A DNA stretch of 64,000 nt from Mesaphorura yosii (taxonomy: Eukaryota; Arthropoda; Collembola; Poduromorpha; Tullbergiidae), in assembly GCA_009869945.1 (NCBI GenBank), contig WIXG01000116.1, forward strand, positions 62,001 through 126,000, read 5' to 3'. Of this stretch, positions 1 through 10,972 are shown piece after piece. The notes under the pieces were generated by a model. That model saw only the letters and a program-made list of their open reading frames with translations. It was not told where the DNA came from and did no database searches. The position numbers were made by a program, and so were the translations under genes. Within the stretch, counting starts at the first letter, position 1. The number at the start of each line of letters is the position of its first letter.

Positions 1-2
1 TG

Positions 3-389
3 AAGCACCGATCTTCATCATTGGACTCTTCTGATGGTACAAAATCCAGCGAAGCGGACTCTACACCCGCATCGGCATCGCCTCCATCCTCTGTCATTGT
101 TGAGGATCAGGTTGGCCAACACTTGAGAGACATGGAGCTTACAGAAGAGGAAGATGAAAAGATCATGAGTAGTAGTGTCAGCAGCAGCCGGAGCAACAGC
201 ACAGGCAGTGAGCTAGAGCTAGAAATTTTTCCAACCACCAACATTGATGCCATTACCATCATCAATGCAAGTTGCACGAAGAAGTCACCATCCGCATCCT
301 TCCTTCATCACCACCTGAAACAACTTCAACTCAACAACCACAAAAATAGCAACTCCATTTGCTACGAGCAAATTATTTGCAGCGTATAG
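3..389 (+). CDS. 3' end of an unidentified gene (partial)
   Basis: The reading frame is open from the left edge of the window to a TAG at 387-389, giving about 128 C-terminal residues. There is no ATG in this frame near the edge, so the gene must begin outside the window. The visible part is low complexity: a Ser/Glu/Asp-rich stretch, a run of serines around the middle, then a His/Gln/Asn-rich end with scattered cysteines. No domain is recognisable. It could be the disordered tail of a large signalling or channel protein, or an exon read past its true donor site. I am moderately sure it is coding because of the long open frame and biased codon use, but I do not know what it is. Confidence 0.4.
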   Translation, partial: KHRSSSLDSSDGTKSSEADSTPASASPPSSVIVEDQVGQHLRDMELTEEEDEKIMSSSVSSSRSNSTGSELELEIFPTTNIDAITIINASCTKKSPSASFLHHHLKQLQLNNHKNSNSICYEQIICSV

Positions 390-2131
390 CTTTCGATTCG
401 AATATCGCGTTCTGTAACCAGTAAAACATCGCTTTTGTGAAGTCTGAACGAACTTGATGTTATTATTGAGGCCATAAGTGCCTTCCCTTTATCATCATGC
501 TAATTTGAGTCTCAAATATTATGAGTAGATTAGAATTTAAATTATTTGTCATTTCATTTATAATCGTAATTTGTAAACCATTTACTCGTTTAATACGATA
601 GTACGAATAACTCGGTAATGGTATACACGGTTGTATAATTGTGAATGATAACGCAAGACTTTCGGATACGTCAAATTTTATCATTAATTTATTTGTAGGC
701 GTTAAATTATACAGATTTTATACAAGAATTATTAATCCTGGAATGGAGCGGAAGGAATTATTAATAAAATATTCCATTTACTTCAAATTTATGACGTTTT
801 TGTTATTCATTTTCATTTTTCACACTACTTTCACACGCAGCGTCGAGAGTTCTGTTCTGTATTCAGTGAACCTTACAAACCTCAGCATGACCTACAATAA
901 AGGGAACTTGTGACTAATGAGTGATTCTTAGAGTACAGAGGCTTGCAGTTTCAAATTTCATTTTCTATTTTGGAATCCCATTGTAATTTGAACTCGGCTA
1001 GAGTTCATCATGCGTAACGAGTAGCGAGAACGAACTGACTATTTAATGTAGTTTGCTTGTTTACATCTTCAGCTAGATAACCCGAGAGATGAGAGCGCAT
1101 ATCGCCTCGGAAAACCTGGAAACGCTGAATCGAAAGATTTTTCTGGAACATACAACGTGCAGGTTTCCTGACTTCATTCGTCGATTCGCCGGGAATTAGA
1201 AGTCGTAATCGGAGGGATTGAACTTAGGAATTCCACGACAACAATAAGTGGGGTAACCTGGAAATGCAGAAGCAATAGGTCTATTCAGCTTGGGTCTTTT
1301 CCCTGACATATCACCGGATGAAAACTGTGACGACGAAGATGCAGGAAATATCTGCGAAATTGTGATCTTGATCATGTTGGCAGTGGCAATAAGCAGACAT
1401 CCGCAAAACCTGCAAACTTAAAGGTTTCTTGCTCTTTCTTGTCCTGCAACAAGCTGAAATTGCAACTCTTTTGGACATGCAAACTCTGTGTGAACGAATC
1501 CTGGATTGAAATCCAGACAATGAGCCGTTGAAGAAATTTAACGAATTAGATATTTGTTAATTACCATCCGTGGGCTTAATGGGCGGTTTTGTTTGTACAC
1601 TTCGAAGATTGATGATGGATCCGGTAAATTGGTAAATACATACTACAAACGGTTGGATATTTCCCAAACAAATACACATTAGTTTTGTTCGGTTGAATGG
1701 CTGAGTTGCAGAGTGAGCAAAATATGTTTGGTATTGAATGGGAGCCCAGTAACTGACAAGATAAGATAATCACAACGAATGGATTAGTTTCTCTTTCTTA
1801 TATGGCCTTCAGTTGTTTGCACATTGGACCGACACAAAGTGATGTACTCACAATTACAAAATCACATATTGAAATGCCGCAAACAGCAAAACTGTACAGC
1901 TTATGAATGAATGAGCACCACTTGGCAATCTGGACCAATTCTAATTAAATTACACTGATTTACAATTTGCTGATAGCTGGCTTGTACGGAATTCCTCATT
2001 TGACCGTGGTTAAGTAATAAATAGCCGCACTTTTCCGTAACGGATCCTCACAACCACGATTCTACGTATAAACTCGTGGTTACCTTGTGGTAGGGTCCTT
2101 TTCCGAAGGCGGCCACGTACTCAAAAGTAAT
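390..2131. other. Non-coding stretch between the left-edge gene and the glycosyltransferase-like gene
   Basis: AT-rich sequence with only short, unconserved ORFs on both strands. I see no domain, no RNA gene and no obvious repeat. The part just upstream of 2132 probably holds the promoter and 5' UTR of the next gene. The frame of that gene is open back to 2072 without an ATG, so a short spliced leader exon here cannot be excluded. Confidence 0.5.
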
Positions 2132-3601
2132 ATGCCGTGGTGTTCCTTCAAACGATGTTTTGGTGCCCGAGAGTTTGACCTTGCGAGTTCACCTCCATCC
2201 ATTCAGACACAAGGAATCATTCCAACAAATGCAAGGTTCGAGGAAGAAGACAGGACTTCCTTTTTCGTCATCACGGCCATCTTCAACCCTGCCTCCTTTA
2301 AGTCACGGTATGACTTGTACCACAAATTCGCCCGCCACATGGAAGAGTGCGGGGCACAGCTTATCACCATCGAGTGCATATTCCCGATCTTGAATCAGAA
2401 CAATTTTCAAGTGACTAGCGCTCAAAATCCACACCACATTCAACTAAAATCGAAGAGCGTTTACTGGGTCAAGGAGTCACTCATCAACATCGCCGCGAGT
2501 CGACTGCCAGCTCATGCCAAGTACGTCTGTTGGCTGGACGCGGACATTGAGTTTCACGACCTAGGCTGGATTGAGAGGACGATCGTCCAGTTGCGGGAGT
2601 TCAGCATAGTTCAGATCTTTGAGAAGGCCAACTTCTTGGGCCCGGCCGATGAAGTACTCCGCACTGACTACTCGTTCGGTTACTCGGTGGTGCATGAGAA
2701 GCCCATTGACCAGACACGGTACGACAAATGGTACCCGCACTCTGGCTATGGTTGGGCTACCAGCGTGAGAGCATTCAGACACTTCGGAGGACTGCCTGAT
2801 TACGATATTCTTGGTTCAGGCGACCTGCACTTCGCCTTTTCGCTCTTGGACCGTGTCACCAATGCTCTGGAGGGTGGCCTGAACCCCGAGTTCAAGAATT
2901 TGATTGTGCAGCGGTCAAATCAAACGTACAACCAGTTACACCAATTGAGCAAGCAAGAATCCAAGGCGATGGTTGGTTACGTTCCGCTCACAATTAGTCA
3001 CAACTGGCACGGGTCTAGGAAACATCGCCAATATGTCAACAGATGGAAAATTCTGATCGCGCACAATTTTAGCTACTCGCGGGATACAATTAAAACTGTC
3101 GACGGACTTTTGGAACTTGTCCATGGGCGTCGGTCCGACGAGGACAATGGGAAGCCCTCTCTTCAGGAAGATATAATTGCGTACTTTACAATGAGGAACG
3201 AAGACGACATCGAGTACGAGCTGGAAGACAATTCCATCACTGCGCATAAAAAGAAGAAAAAGAAAAGGCAACAGACGAAAAAGAGAAAGCTCCCTAAATC
3301 AGGTGTCAAATCAACGCATTTTGTTGGAGATTTGGGCTTCGGTTCCGAGTCAGATTCGGGAAGCCACAACCATTCAGGCAATTCAAGTTCGGATTCGGAG
3401 CGCAGCAACCAGTCAAATAACTCTGGCGGCTCTGGACCCGGTACCAGTGAAGGCGACGGTGATCCCAATTCCAGCGAAGAGGGCGGTGATAGAGGTTCAG
3501 ATCTAGGAGCCGATCAGCCGGATGGAGGTACCAATGGCAATGAAGATGCAGGATATGCGCAGGATTACGGCGGAACAATCGAAACTACGTCACAGTATTA
3601 A
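2132..3601 (+). CDS. Glycosyltransferase-like protein, intronless, possible horizontal transfer
   Basis: A single open frame of 489 codons runs from the first ATG at 2132 to TAA. Residues about 43-150 look like the Rossmann-like start of a GT-A-type glycosyltransferase, with the hydrophobic strand FFVITAIFNP and an acidic WLDADIEF motif (D136, D138), which is the kind of DxD metal and sugar-nucleotide site used by that fold. Further on are YGWATSVRAFRHFGGLPD and GSGD (about 206-231), and HNWHGSRKHRQYVNRW (290-305), a signature I associate with glycosyltransferase-like proteins of bacteria and large DNA viruses more than of animals. From about 373 there is a lysine-rich block (possible nuclear signal or charged linker) and then a disordered Ser/Gly/Asn/Asp tail to residue 489. 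There is no signal peptide or membrane segment. Lack of introns beside intron-rich neighbours suggests transfer or retroposition. The substrate is unknown. Confidence 0.6.
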   Translation: MPWCSFKRCFGAREFDLASSPPSIQTQGIIPTNARFEEEDRTSFFVITAIFNPASFKSRYDLYHKFARHMEECGAQLITIECIFPILNQNNFQVTSAQNPHHIQLKSKSVYWVKESLINIAASRLPAHAKYVCWLDADIEFHDLGWIERTIVQLREFSIVQIFEKANFLGPADEVLRTDYSFGYSVVHEKPIDQTRYDKWYPHSGYGWATSVRAFRHFGGLPDYDILGSGDLHFAFSLLDRVTNALEGGLNPEFKNLIVQRSNQTYNQLHQLSKQESKAMVGYVPLTISHNWHGSRKHRQYVNRWKILIAHNFSYSRDTIKTVDGLLELVHGRRSDEDNGKPSLQEDIIAYFTMRNEDDIEYELEDNSITAHKKKKKKRQQTKKRKLPKSGVKSTHFVGDLGFGSESDSGSHNHSGNSSSDSERSNQSNNSGGSGPGTSEGDGDPNSSEEGGDRGSDLGADQPDGGTNGNEDAGYAQDYGGTIETTSQY

Positions 3602-5214
3602 ATTCATTCTAACACGAAAAGACGGTTGTCGACTCTTTAATTTCATAAGACGGCGACAGTGGCGGCGAAATAATTTTTATTGACCAGATTGCTAATACGG
3701 GCTCAGCCGACATAATATCAGCTGTTCAGTTAACTCAGTACCAGTAAAATTCTCAAAACAACCTTTGACATAACCTTTTATGATTATGCTTTTATTCTTT
3801 CAATAATTTCAATTATTCACTTAGCGTGACGTCGGGTGTTAACAATTAACACCAGGATATTCAGCACAAAAGTTTTTTCGATTATTTTCAGTTCGCAATT
3901 CTTAAGTTCAGACGCCTTGCCCAGCACCTTCGCATTTGCGTAAGTCGCGACATTGATGTTGATCGAGATTGGGTTGTTGTTTACAAATTATGCTTCAAGG
4001 ATTCGGCTCGTGCGTACGCACAAGCAGGAGCTTCGTCAACTCGCCACCACGCATAAATACACTGGGAAATTTGATTTGATAATAGTGGGTGCTATCTGGG
4101 CTTGATCTTGTTGACGACTGGCAATCTGTGAATAAGGAAGCTCATCACAAAACATTTTTGACAGATTCAGCAAAGGTTATTTGCTTGGGAAAATTTGTAG
4201 AAACATTAAAATTAGCATGCTCATAAAATTGTTGTACTAAGTATGACTTACAAAGAGCATATGGTCTGGGATCTCCATTCTCACGTGCGATCCTGATTTA
4301 TGATGTGTTGATACATGGCGTCACAAAAATTGAGTACAGAAACCATTCGTGGAATTCGAGGTAGTTTCTTACGCTTTAGAAGTTCAAGTGTGAGAGTTGC
4401 TCAAGGAGCAAAGCCATCGGCCGAGTCACAGGCGCTGAGCTGCGCATGTTTCTTTGCGAACGATGAAACTTGTGCGCCAGCGCTGGCGGCTGAAATTTCC
4501 CAGGTCGAGACTTGCAATGACATTGGCAATGGAAATTACACTCAACAAATTCATGGTCGATGTTTTTTATGAACAATCTGGTCTGACCCTCGCTGGAGTT
4601 GGAATCTTGGCTTGGTTGATCGTCATCATTAGTGTCGTCAGAGAATTCACACACTGCCCAGCGGATTAGGAACTTTATGCGATATGTGTGAAGGTACATT
4701 GTGCAACGATTCGTTAGACTGCTGTTAGACTCACACGAACCGTATTCTTTGAAAATGGCAGTTGTGAGTTTGTGATTGAGACCTTAAATTTAAACTCTGG
4801 CAACGTAGGAAAGAAATATTCTCACGTTTTTGTTACCATTCGGGCTAACGAATACTTTAGTGCCTAAATTGGTCAAGTCTCATTATTTTCTTAATCACGT
4901 TGACAATTCCATTTTTCGAATTATTTCGTGATACGCAGTTGTGACTCGTGGCTGTAATAAATAAGAATTCCAGAGTAGTAAAATTTCATTAACTTCGCGC
5001 ACGAGAATTTCGTCCAACCAGTTAAGGTGCCCGCAAGGTTGACAAACTTCATCCTGACTTCTGTGACACGTTTCTATACTCTGTCCTGCGATTCTACAGC
5101 GAGGAACAAAGCATAAACGTCCACTACAAGTGCAAAAACGTTCAGTTCCTTCTGCCGTGCATCAATTTTCTGCAACTTGCAACTAGCTGGTTAAATTACA
5201 ATACTAATTCCAAC
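3602..5214. other. Intergenic region with small unsupported ORFs
   Basis: No recognisable gene. Overlapping short ORFs lie at 4315-4669; one plus-strand frame (up to 4669) contains a hydrophobic stretch resembling a membrane helix, but nothing else supports it. The last few hundred bases are presumably the promoter and 5' UTR of the terpene synthase that starts at 5215. Confidence 0.4.
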
Positions 5215-6601
5215 ATGTCACCGCCGCTAAATTCAATCGATTTGGTTGCCCAAGTTGATCTGGGTCATGTGCTGGATTCGATCTCTGGACAAAAGGTGCA
5301 TCTTCAAGCAAGTATTCCGCTAATTCTGCCAAAAGGAGGTTTTCAACAGCCGAACCAAGAGCAGTTCTTCAAATCAGACATGTCATGGCTTACAAGTTGG
5401 ATGAAACAGTCCGGCTTTATCCGTGTTGAGTCTGACGAAGAGGAACTTTTGGAGAAAGTTAAGGACTCGCTCAGTTGCTGCTGCTTCACGATGCCAAACT
5501 TCATGCTGACTGACAACGTTGTGAAGGACGAAATGAAAATTTACGTTATCTTCATGGTGGAGTCATTACTGCTTGATGATTTGGCCGAGACGACGAATAT
5601 TTTTGGGAGCGGTTCCACGGGCAGCTCGCGGTCGCTTGAGTATTCTAAAATAATGCTGGATATACTTCAAGGTAAGTGAAGATTCATCGGGGTTGAGGGT
5701 TGAGGTATCACAGTTCGTAATACCCAGTGTACACTGAAAGGCTTATGGATTTTAAACAGGGAAGTACAAATGGATGTCTCTGCCGAAAACCTATCCCGTC
5801 CTGAAACCTTTCCTGAAAGGCGGGTTTCTCTTCTCAGAATTCGCACATAAAGTAGTGCCGGACTTTCGGAATGACTGCGTGCACTTCGCAAGAGGCTGTT
5901 CACGTTCACTGGAAGCTACCCAACTCCTCCAGGCCGAAGCAACCAAGTTAAACGGCGGAACAGGAACCGTTAAGGAGAATGGAACCTGTGAAAGCAAACA
6001 CACTCCTGTTCCAGAACAGCATGTCGACTCCAGACAAGAACGTTGGGGCATCAACGAGCAGACATTCGAATACCTCCGGGAATTTGATTCTGGCGCTCTC
6101 TTCGTCATCGAACTCATGGCTGTACTTTCGGGTATCACCGTTTCGGACACCGTACGCGACACGCTTTACTTCCGCCGCATGATGAATCTGGCCTCTTCCA
6201 TCGGCACGCACCTTAATGATATGATTGGGATCCGTCGTGACGTTGCATCAGCAAAAGAATCCTCTAACTTCAATTGCATTCTTTATCGCGTGACACAGTA
6301 CAAACAGAATCTCCTGTCTTCATTCGAGAAAACCGTCCGCAGAGTCCAGGCTGACGTGCACGAGTTTAAAGTTATCTGTGACAAACTGAGGACACTGAAC
6401 CCGAAAAACCGCAGACTGGATCAGTTTATTCACATTGTTGAGATGTACCTGGATGGGACAACGTACTGGTCACTGCAAACTGTCCATCGGTACGACGTTC
6501 AGGGTACAACGATTACAGAAGTCATTACAAATAGCGAGACAGGTGCTCCGGACGTGTCCGTAATCCAAGAATCATTGAAGTCGGTATTAATTATCGAGTA
6601 G
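5215..6601 (+). CDS. Class I terpene synthase (microbial-type motif set)
   Basis: Two exons, 5215-5671 and 5760-6601, join in phase to give 432 residues. The motifs of class I terpene synthases appear in the right order: an acidic DDLAE (D121, D122, E125) at the end of a hydrophobic helix, in place of DDxxD; a YLREFDSG segment near 258-265 that matches the diphosphate-sensing Arg region; an NSE-type triad NDMIGIRRD (N305, D306, with Gly and Asp at the Ser/Thr and Glu positions); and a C-terminal RY pair (R396, Y397) after YLDGTTYWS, about 92 residues beyond the triad. Such enzymes ionise an allylic diphosphate (C10-C20) with Mg2+ and release hydrocarbons or alcohols. No transit peptide is evident, so it is likely cytosolic. 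The prenyltransferase 3 kb downstream could supply substrate. A loop of about 40 residues (210-250) is unusually polar. A poly(A) signal lies at 6657-6662. Product unknown; family assignment is by motif only. Confidence 0.72.
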
Positions 6602-7499
6602 TTAGACAAGATTAGAATTAGAGGAATTATTCGTAGAATTTCATTGTTTTTTGCTAAATAAATCCATTACCTTTTTGTTGAAGAGCGTTTTCAACCGTCA
6701 TGTTTTACGTAAATGCCCTGATTACTCACTTAATGCGATCAACACTCTTGTTCGTCCGCAATCAAGTCATTCTTCTCCGTTGATTTTATCACCAATATTC
6801 GTCATATAGGCCAAAATAAAAGTGCATGAGGGCAAATAGAAAACAATGTACAATAAAAAGCATCTTCTATTCGAATGCTCCCAGGACGTGTTCTCTTTAG
6901 TTTTTAAAGCACATCTCATGTTCTCAAACACGCACGAGAACAGGGATTTTGAGGAAATTCATATAATTGGAAATTGCCTCACCATTTTCTTTACTACACA
7001 TGTTTACATTGAATGGAAGCCTCCCGCTGTTGGGTCCTCCTTTCTGTAATAATGGTCATTAATCTCGTTAAGTTGGTGTGGGGTCATCTGGAAAGTTTCT
7101 GTTTATCGCAAGCGCCGTTTCCCATGTAGCACTCGAACTTGCACGGAGCTCCGATTTTGCTACGAACCTACACAACGAGTTGCGTAACTCTTTCTGAAGT
7201 TCAACGGAGTCACGGAAATTATGTGAGATGGAAGGTCCTCTGCGTAGTTACAAAATATTTCATTTAGACGGCTAATAATACGAGGACGCCATTTTGAGCT
7301 CATAGCGCGCTGCGCTTAAACTGAAGCTTATTGCTTTTGCAGCGAATGACAAACAATTCAGTTGGCTAGTCAAACTTGAAGCGACAACACCTTTCTTGTA
7401 TTAGACATTATATTCAATTCCAAAAACGATAATTTTAGTTCTCCGCGTTGCGGAGCAAGCGCCTCGCGCTTATATTATACAGCAATAACCAATAACAAA
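6602..7499. other. Intergenic region between terpene synthase and exonuclease-like gene
   Basis: Holds the 3' UTR and AATAAA (6657-6662) of the terpene synthase, then about 850 bases without a supported gene. Short GC-rich hairpins at 7304-7471 are listed separately. Confidence 0.5.
7304..7471. repeat. Three compact triloop inverted repeats
   Basis: Three short perfect inverted repeats with 3-nt loops lie in this otherwise AT-rich stretch: AGCGC/GCGCT at 7304-7316, CTCCGC/GCGGAG at 7441-7455 and AAGCGC/GCGCTT at 7457-7471. The last two are one base apart. They lie just past the stop codon of the minus-strand exonuclease-like gene, so they would fall in its 3' UTR. Function is unknown; they may be remnants of a small mobile element or RNA structures near the 3' end. 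Confidence 0.5.
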
Positions 7500-8234
7500 T
7501 CAGCTCTTCCGTGATCTCTTACGACGCGCTGCTCTAATTTTCGCATTCAGCTCTACCATTTTGGGTTCATCGTCAAAGTCAACATATCTTTCGAGGTAAG
7601 AACACATTCTATGCATATCGTACTCGACAAATTCTTGCAGTTTGGGCTTGAGTTTTAAAGGCAGGATTTCTTGGAATAATTTCGCAGTGTAAAAAGCGTC
7701 GATTTCTGGATCGTGCGTCGCTGACTGAATGTCCACGTCAAAGAATTTCATGCAAAGACATCTCAAGCTAATTGGCTCAAACGAGAAGGCGTGCTCCTCG
7801 TCTCCCATTGGTAAGATTATTGTTTTTTCATTCAGAGTTTTGTAGAAGTGGAAGTGCAAATTGTAAACAGTAATTCCAATTGCGTCAAGGTTTAGACTTA
7901 TCAGATCTTTGTATGAATTCAGCTTTCCATTGTCTCCTCCTACCAAAATAACTAACTTGCCGCCGATCAAATCTTGCACCTTTTCTGTGACTTCTTCCAA
8001 TTTTGGGAATGTGGAGTTAGCTAGCGAATGTGGCAGGAATCCGTTGCATTTGATGGTGGATGAATTTGTCTGGAAGCTATTGGCTACGTGGTAAATATTT
8101 GTCTTGTAAACTGTCTTCCTGTTGTGGTCAACTAACGCAACTGACCCGCAATCGAGGGTGCTATTATTCTTCGTCACAGTCCTGGTACAGATAATTTGTA
8201 GGAAAGTAGTTTTCGAAGCCCGAGCCAGGAGCAT
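7500..8234 (-). CDS. Degenerate DEDDh exonuclease-like protein
   Basis: A minus-strand frame of 244 codons begins at ATG 8232-8234, just after an in-frame TGA, and ends at 7500. It resembles the RNase-H-fold 3'-5' exonucleases: a strand with GSVALVDHNRKTVY (compare 'vsvVd.dG.vvyd'), a central KLVILVGGDNGKLNSYKDL (compare the Exo II region), and a final HDPEIDAFYTAKLFQEI that fits the Exo III HxxxxD pattern. However, the first acidic pair looks broken (LDCG where families have LDCE), and the Exo II Asp is not evident. So only the last motif is intact, and the protein is probably inactive or has lost an N-terminal exon. It lies between the terpene synthase and the prenyltransferase on the opposite strand. 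A lysine/arginine-rich end (RRKRSRKS) could be a nuclear signal. The family call is tentative. Confidence 0.45.
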   Translation of the reverse strand: MLLARASKTTFLQIICTRTVTKNNSTLDCGSVALVDHNRKTVYKTNIYHVANSFQTNSSTIKCNGFLPHSLANSTFPKLEEVTEKVQDLIGGKLVILVGGDNGKLNSYKDLISLNLDAIGITVYNLHFHFYKTLNEKTIILPMGDEEHAFSFEPISLRCLCMKFFDVDIQSATHDPEIDAFYTAKLFQEILPLKLKPKLQEFVEYDMHRMCSYLERYVDFDDEPKMVELNAKIRAARRKRSRKS

Positions 8235-9590
8235 AGTCGTTCATTGGGAATCGAATCCAGTCTTCCGGTGGGACAGCTTTGGACCTACGATTAGCCAACC
8301 ACCAACGCCTTTCCACTCGACGGCGGAGGTCCGTAGATGATACGCGTAGCGACGTCTTTGACCTTCGTAGTCTCGCATTTGGTTGTGCATTAGAAAGTAC
8401 TTCGAGAATACGCCGGGGCTACCTGAGTCACTTCACCGACTTCCTGTGGATACTCGCAACTACACAATTCGACCTACTTGGTCGGTTCGTAGTATGTTTA
8501 CATGGGATTGTACACGAGCACGACCCCAAGATAATAATGAACTCATGTTTGGCCGATTCCGATTACCGATTATAATGGCTTTATTTGGCAAACTCTGAAA
8601 ATTTCAACATCAGACTGCAAAACAAGAATGGGTAGCATAAATTTTCCATTAATTTAATCAAAAGCGCTTGATTCTCGATTATCATTAAAAAGTGGCTATT
8701 TTGGTTTCATAAGAGCTGATTAATGCTGAAGATAGTGAACTGCCATTTCCAGATGTTTTCCCTTCGGATTATAAAATTGAGAAGATTATTCAGACGAAAA
8801 TCACGGATTGCCATTCTCGATGATATCGTTTGCGGTCAAATTAGGTTTAATGTTGATCGCCTTTTTATTGTTTTATCTCTCCATACACAAAAGGGAAGTG
8901 ATGCGCTAAGTGCAGCGCTAAATATATTGCTGATATGACTTTGTTCTGTTCTCACATATTCTCAAGAACAAATTAAAAACAAATACGCTTTTTAAGTGGG
9001 GATTACTCCTTTTTTGCTCGACATTTTGTCATTACTTGGCCCGTCGACGTATTTCCAGCTGCCCCAGTCACACTTGCGTACAAGAGCCGTGAGAAAACTG
9101 CACCATATTTTAAAGAATTCTATAGTATGAAAGCCACTCTTATTATGGGGCTTTTGACTTGTACCTGAATTTGAGTTGGAATTCATTAGTATGATGTACT
9201 ATCCGCGTCATTTTCCTCTGGTGTTTATCGATCTAATTGCAACGTTGGCGACTTTTCTCACAATATTAATTGTACGAGTCAAAGTTGATGAAAAAACTTG
9301 CCTCACGAAGAGTGGCACATGTATGAGAGATTTCGACACAGCACAGGAAATTCAGTTAGTGTTCGCCTAGCCTGTTCGTTTATGATCGTCTAGTCTGGGA
9401 TTTCCATATAGTAAAGCACGCTAATCAGCGGTATTCACAGTCTTGAGCTTCTGTCATTTAAGGAGCTCCAACGCGCTAACCTTTACTTAGTCTTTGACTG
9501 GAGTTCGGCTGAAGCGTTTACAAATTCAAAATTTGTTAGCGCACATTTTCTATTTGCCACATTGTAACGTTCCGTCAGAAAAAACTCAGA
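8235..9590. other. Intergenic region upstream of the prenyltransferase
   Basis: No supported gene. Short ORFs on both strands (for example near 8992-9370) lack family resemblance. The region separates the divergently oriented exonuclease-like gene and prenyltransferase, so it should contain both promoters. Confidence 0.45.
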
Positions 9591-10972
9591 ATGTCTCTAG
9601 TCGACGAAAACGATAACTGTAAAGAGTTCAGTGAGCGCAAAGAGTTTACCATGATGCAGCAGGAGATGGAAGACTCCTGGGTAGATATCGTGGACGAGCT
9701 CACGAACGACGCTCAATTCAAGGACATGCGGAGATCACTGGACTGGCTGAAGATTTTGATGGACGTGAATGTGCCAGATGGCAAGAAATATCGGTGAGTT
9801 GTTTAATTTAATGCATAAATTCATCTGCACACAGCAGCAAAAATTTAAACTGGCATTTCTTTACAGCGGACTCGCATGTCTGAAATTTTATCGTGAAATC
9901 ACGAAGAATTCGAAGCATTCGCCCGAAGACGACCACTCAGCCATCATCATGGCTTGGTGCCTCGAAATTCTGCAGAGTGCCGCCCTCATTGCAGATGACA
10001 TGATGGACCAGAGCCGGACTCGTCGCGGAAAGCCCTGCTGGTACTTGGTCGAGGGTGTTGGAACAACAGTCATCAACGACGTGCTCCTACTGGAGAGCGT
10101 CGTAAATCGCCTGATCGACAGACACATCACAAAACCATCGCATTACATTGCTATCATGAAACTACTCCACGACACGACAATACGAACACTTCTTGGCGAA
10201 GGTCTTGACACGAAAATGGGCCAAGAGGAAGTTGACCTCAAGAAGTAAGTTCCTCTATTTCGTAAGACTCATGGACTCCAGACCAGTGCCCAGACTTCCT
10301 GTACTAATCTCGCACGCACAATTCCAGGTTCACCTTCGACATCTACAAGTCAGTCGTAGAGTACAAAACTTCTTACTACACATTCTATGCCCCCGTTGCA
10401 ATTGCGATGATTCTGGTAAGTGTTCGTAATTATCGTAATCCTTTGACAAGATTTTATAGGAAGAAATCAGAACAATAATACTTACTTCATTTTACAGGCC
10501 GGCAGAACAAAAGAGGAAGACTATAGCATTGTGAAGAAAGTCCTGCTTCAAATCGGCTACCTTTTCCAGATTCAAGATGACTTTCTCGACTGCTACGGTG
10601 ATCCAGAAGTTACGGGGAAAATTGGGACTGACATCGAAGAGGGCAAATGCACATGGCTGATTGTTCAAGCTAAACAACTTGCTTCGAAGGATCAGCTGCA
10701 AATGCTGCAGGTAAAAAGATCAAAGGATTTTTCTTACAACGGGGCAAAAATTCAATGATTATTCTTTACATCCTTAGGAAATTTATGGAGACCCTTCACA
10801 AGCACACATGGTCAAAAAAATTTACTCTGAACTGCGCATTGCTCAACACTTCAACAAAGTCGAAGACAATTTGTACAACGAAATCAGCGAAAGTATTGAG
10901 CAGCTTCCGATAACCAACATGAAGGACCCCATGTATCATATCCTCAATTCGGTTTACAGACGCGATCATTAG
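9591..10972 (+). CDS. Isoprenyl diphosphate synthase (FPPS family, predicted long-chain product)
   Basis: Five exons (9591-9793, 9867-10244, 10328-10415, 10498-10710, 10778-10972) close in frame to 358 residues, the normal size for farnesyl diphosphate synthases. It condenses isopentenyl diphosphate with allylic diphosphates. Both aspartate-rich motifs are intact: DDMMD at 111-115, followed by [10 protein letters not shown], and DDFLD at 250-254, preceded by YLFQIQ. Also present are [17 protein letters not shown] and the [11 protein letters not shown] lysine region. The two residues five and four before the first motif are both Ala (106, 107), where FPP synthases carry bulky Phe/Tyr. By the established chain-length rule this opens the pocket, so GGPP or a longer product is more likely than FPP. 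No mitochondrial presequence is obvious. It sits between two terpene-synthase-fold genes on the same strand. A poly(A) signal lies at 11094-11099. Confidence 0.88.

Noticed and set aside
641-913. 90-codon plus-strand ORF
   Set aside because: AT-rich, no domain, no Kozak-like or splice context.
2936-3578. Several minus- and plus-strand ORFs inside the glycosyltransferase-like gene
   Set aside because: Shadows of the low-complexity tail of the real gene.
4315-4699. Overlapping ORFs on both strands, one with a membrane-like stretch
   Set aside because: No homology, no splice support, and competing frames of similar length on opposite strands; most likely chance.
8180-8340. tRNA-like B-box (one mismatch) on the minus strand
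   Set aside because: The flanking bases cannot form the T-arm stem, and no A-box at the right distance is seen.
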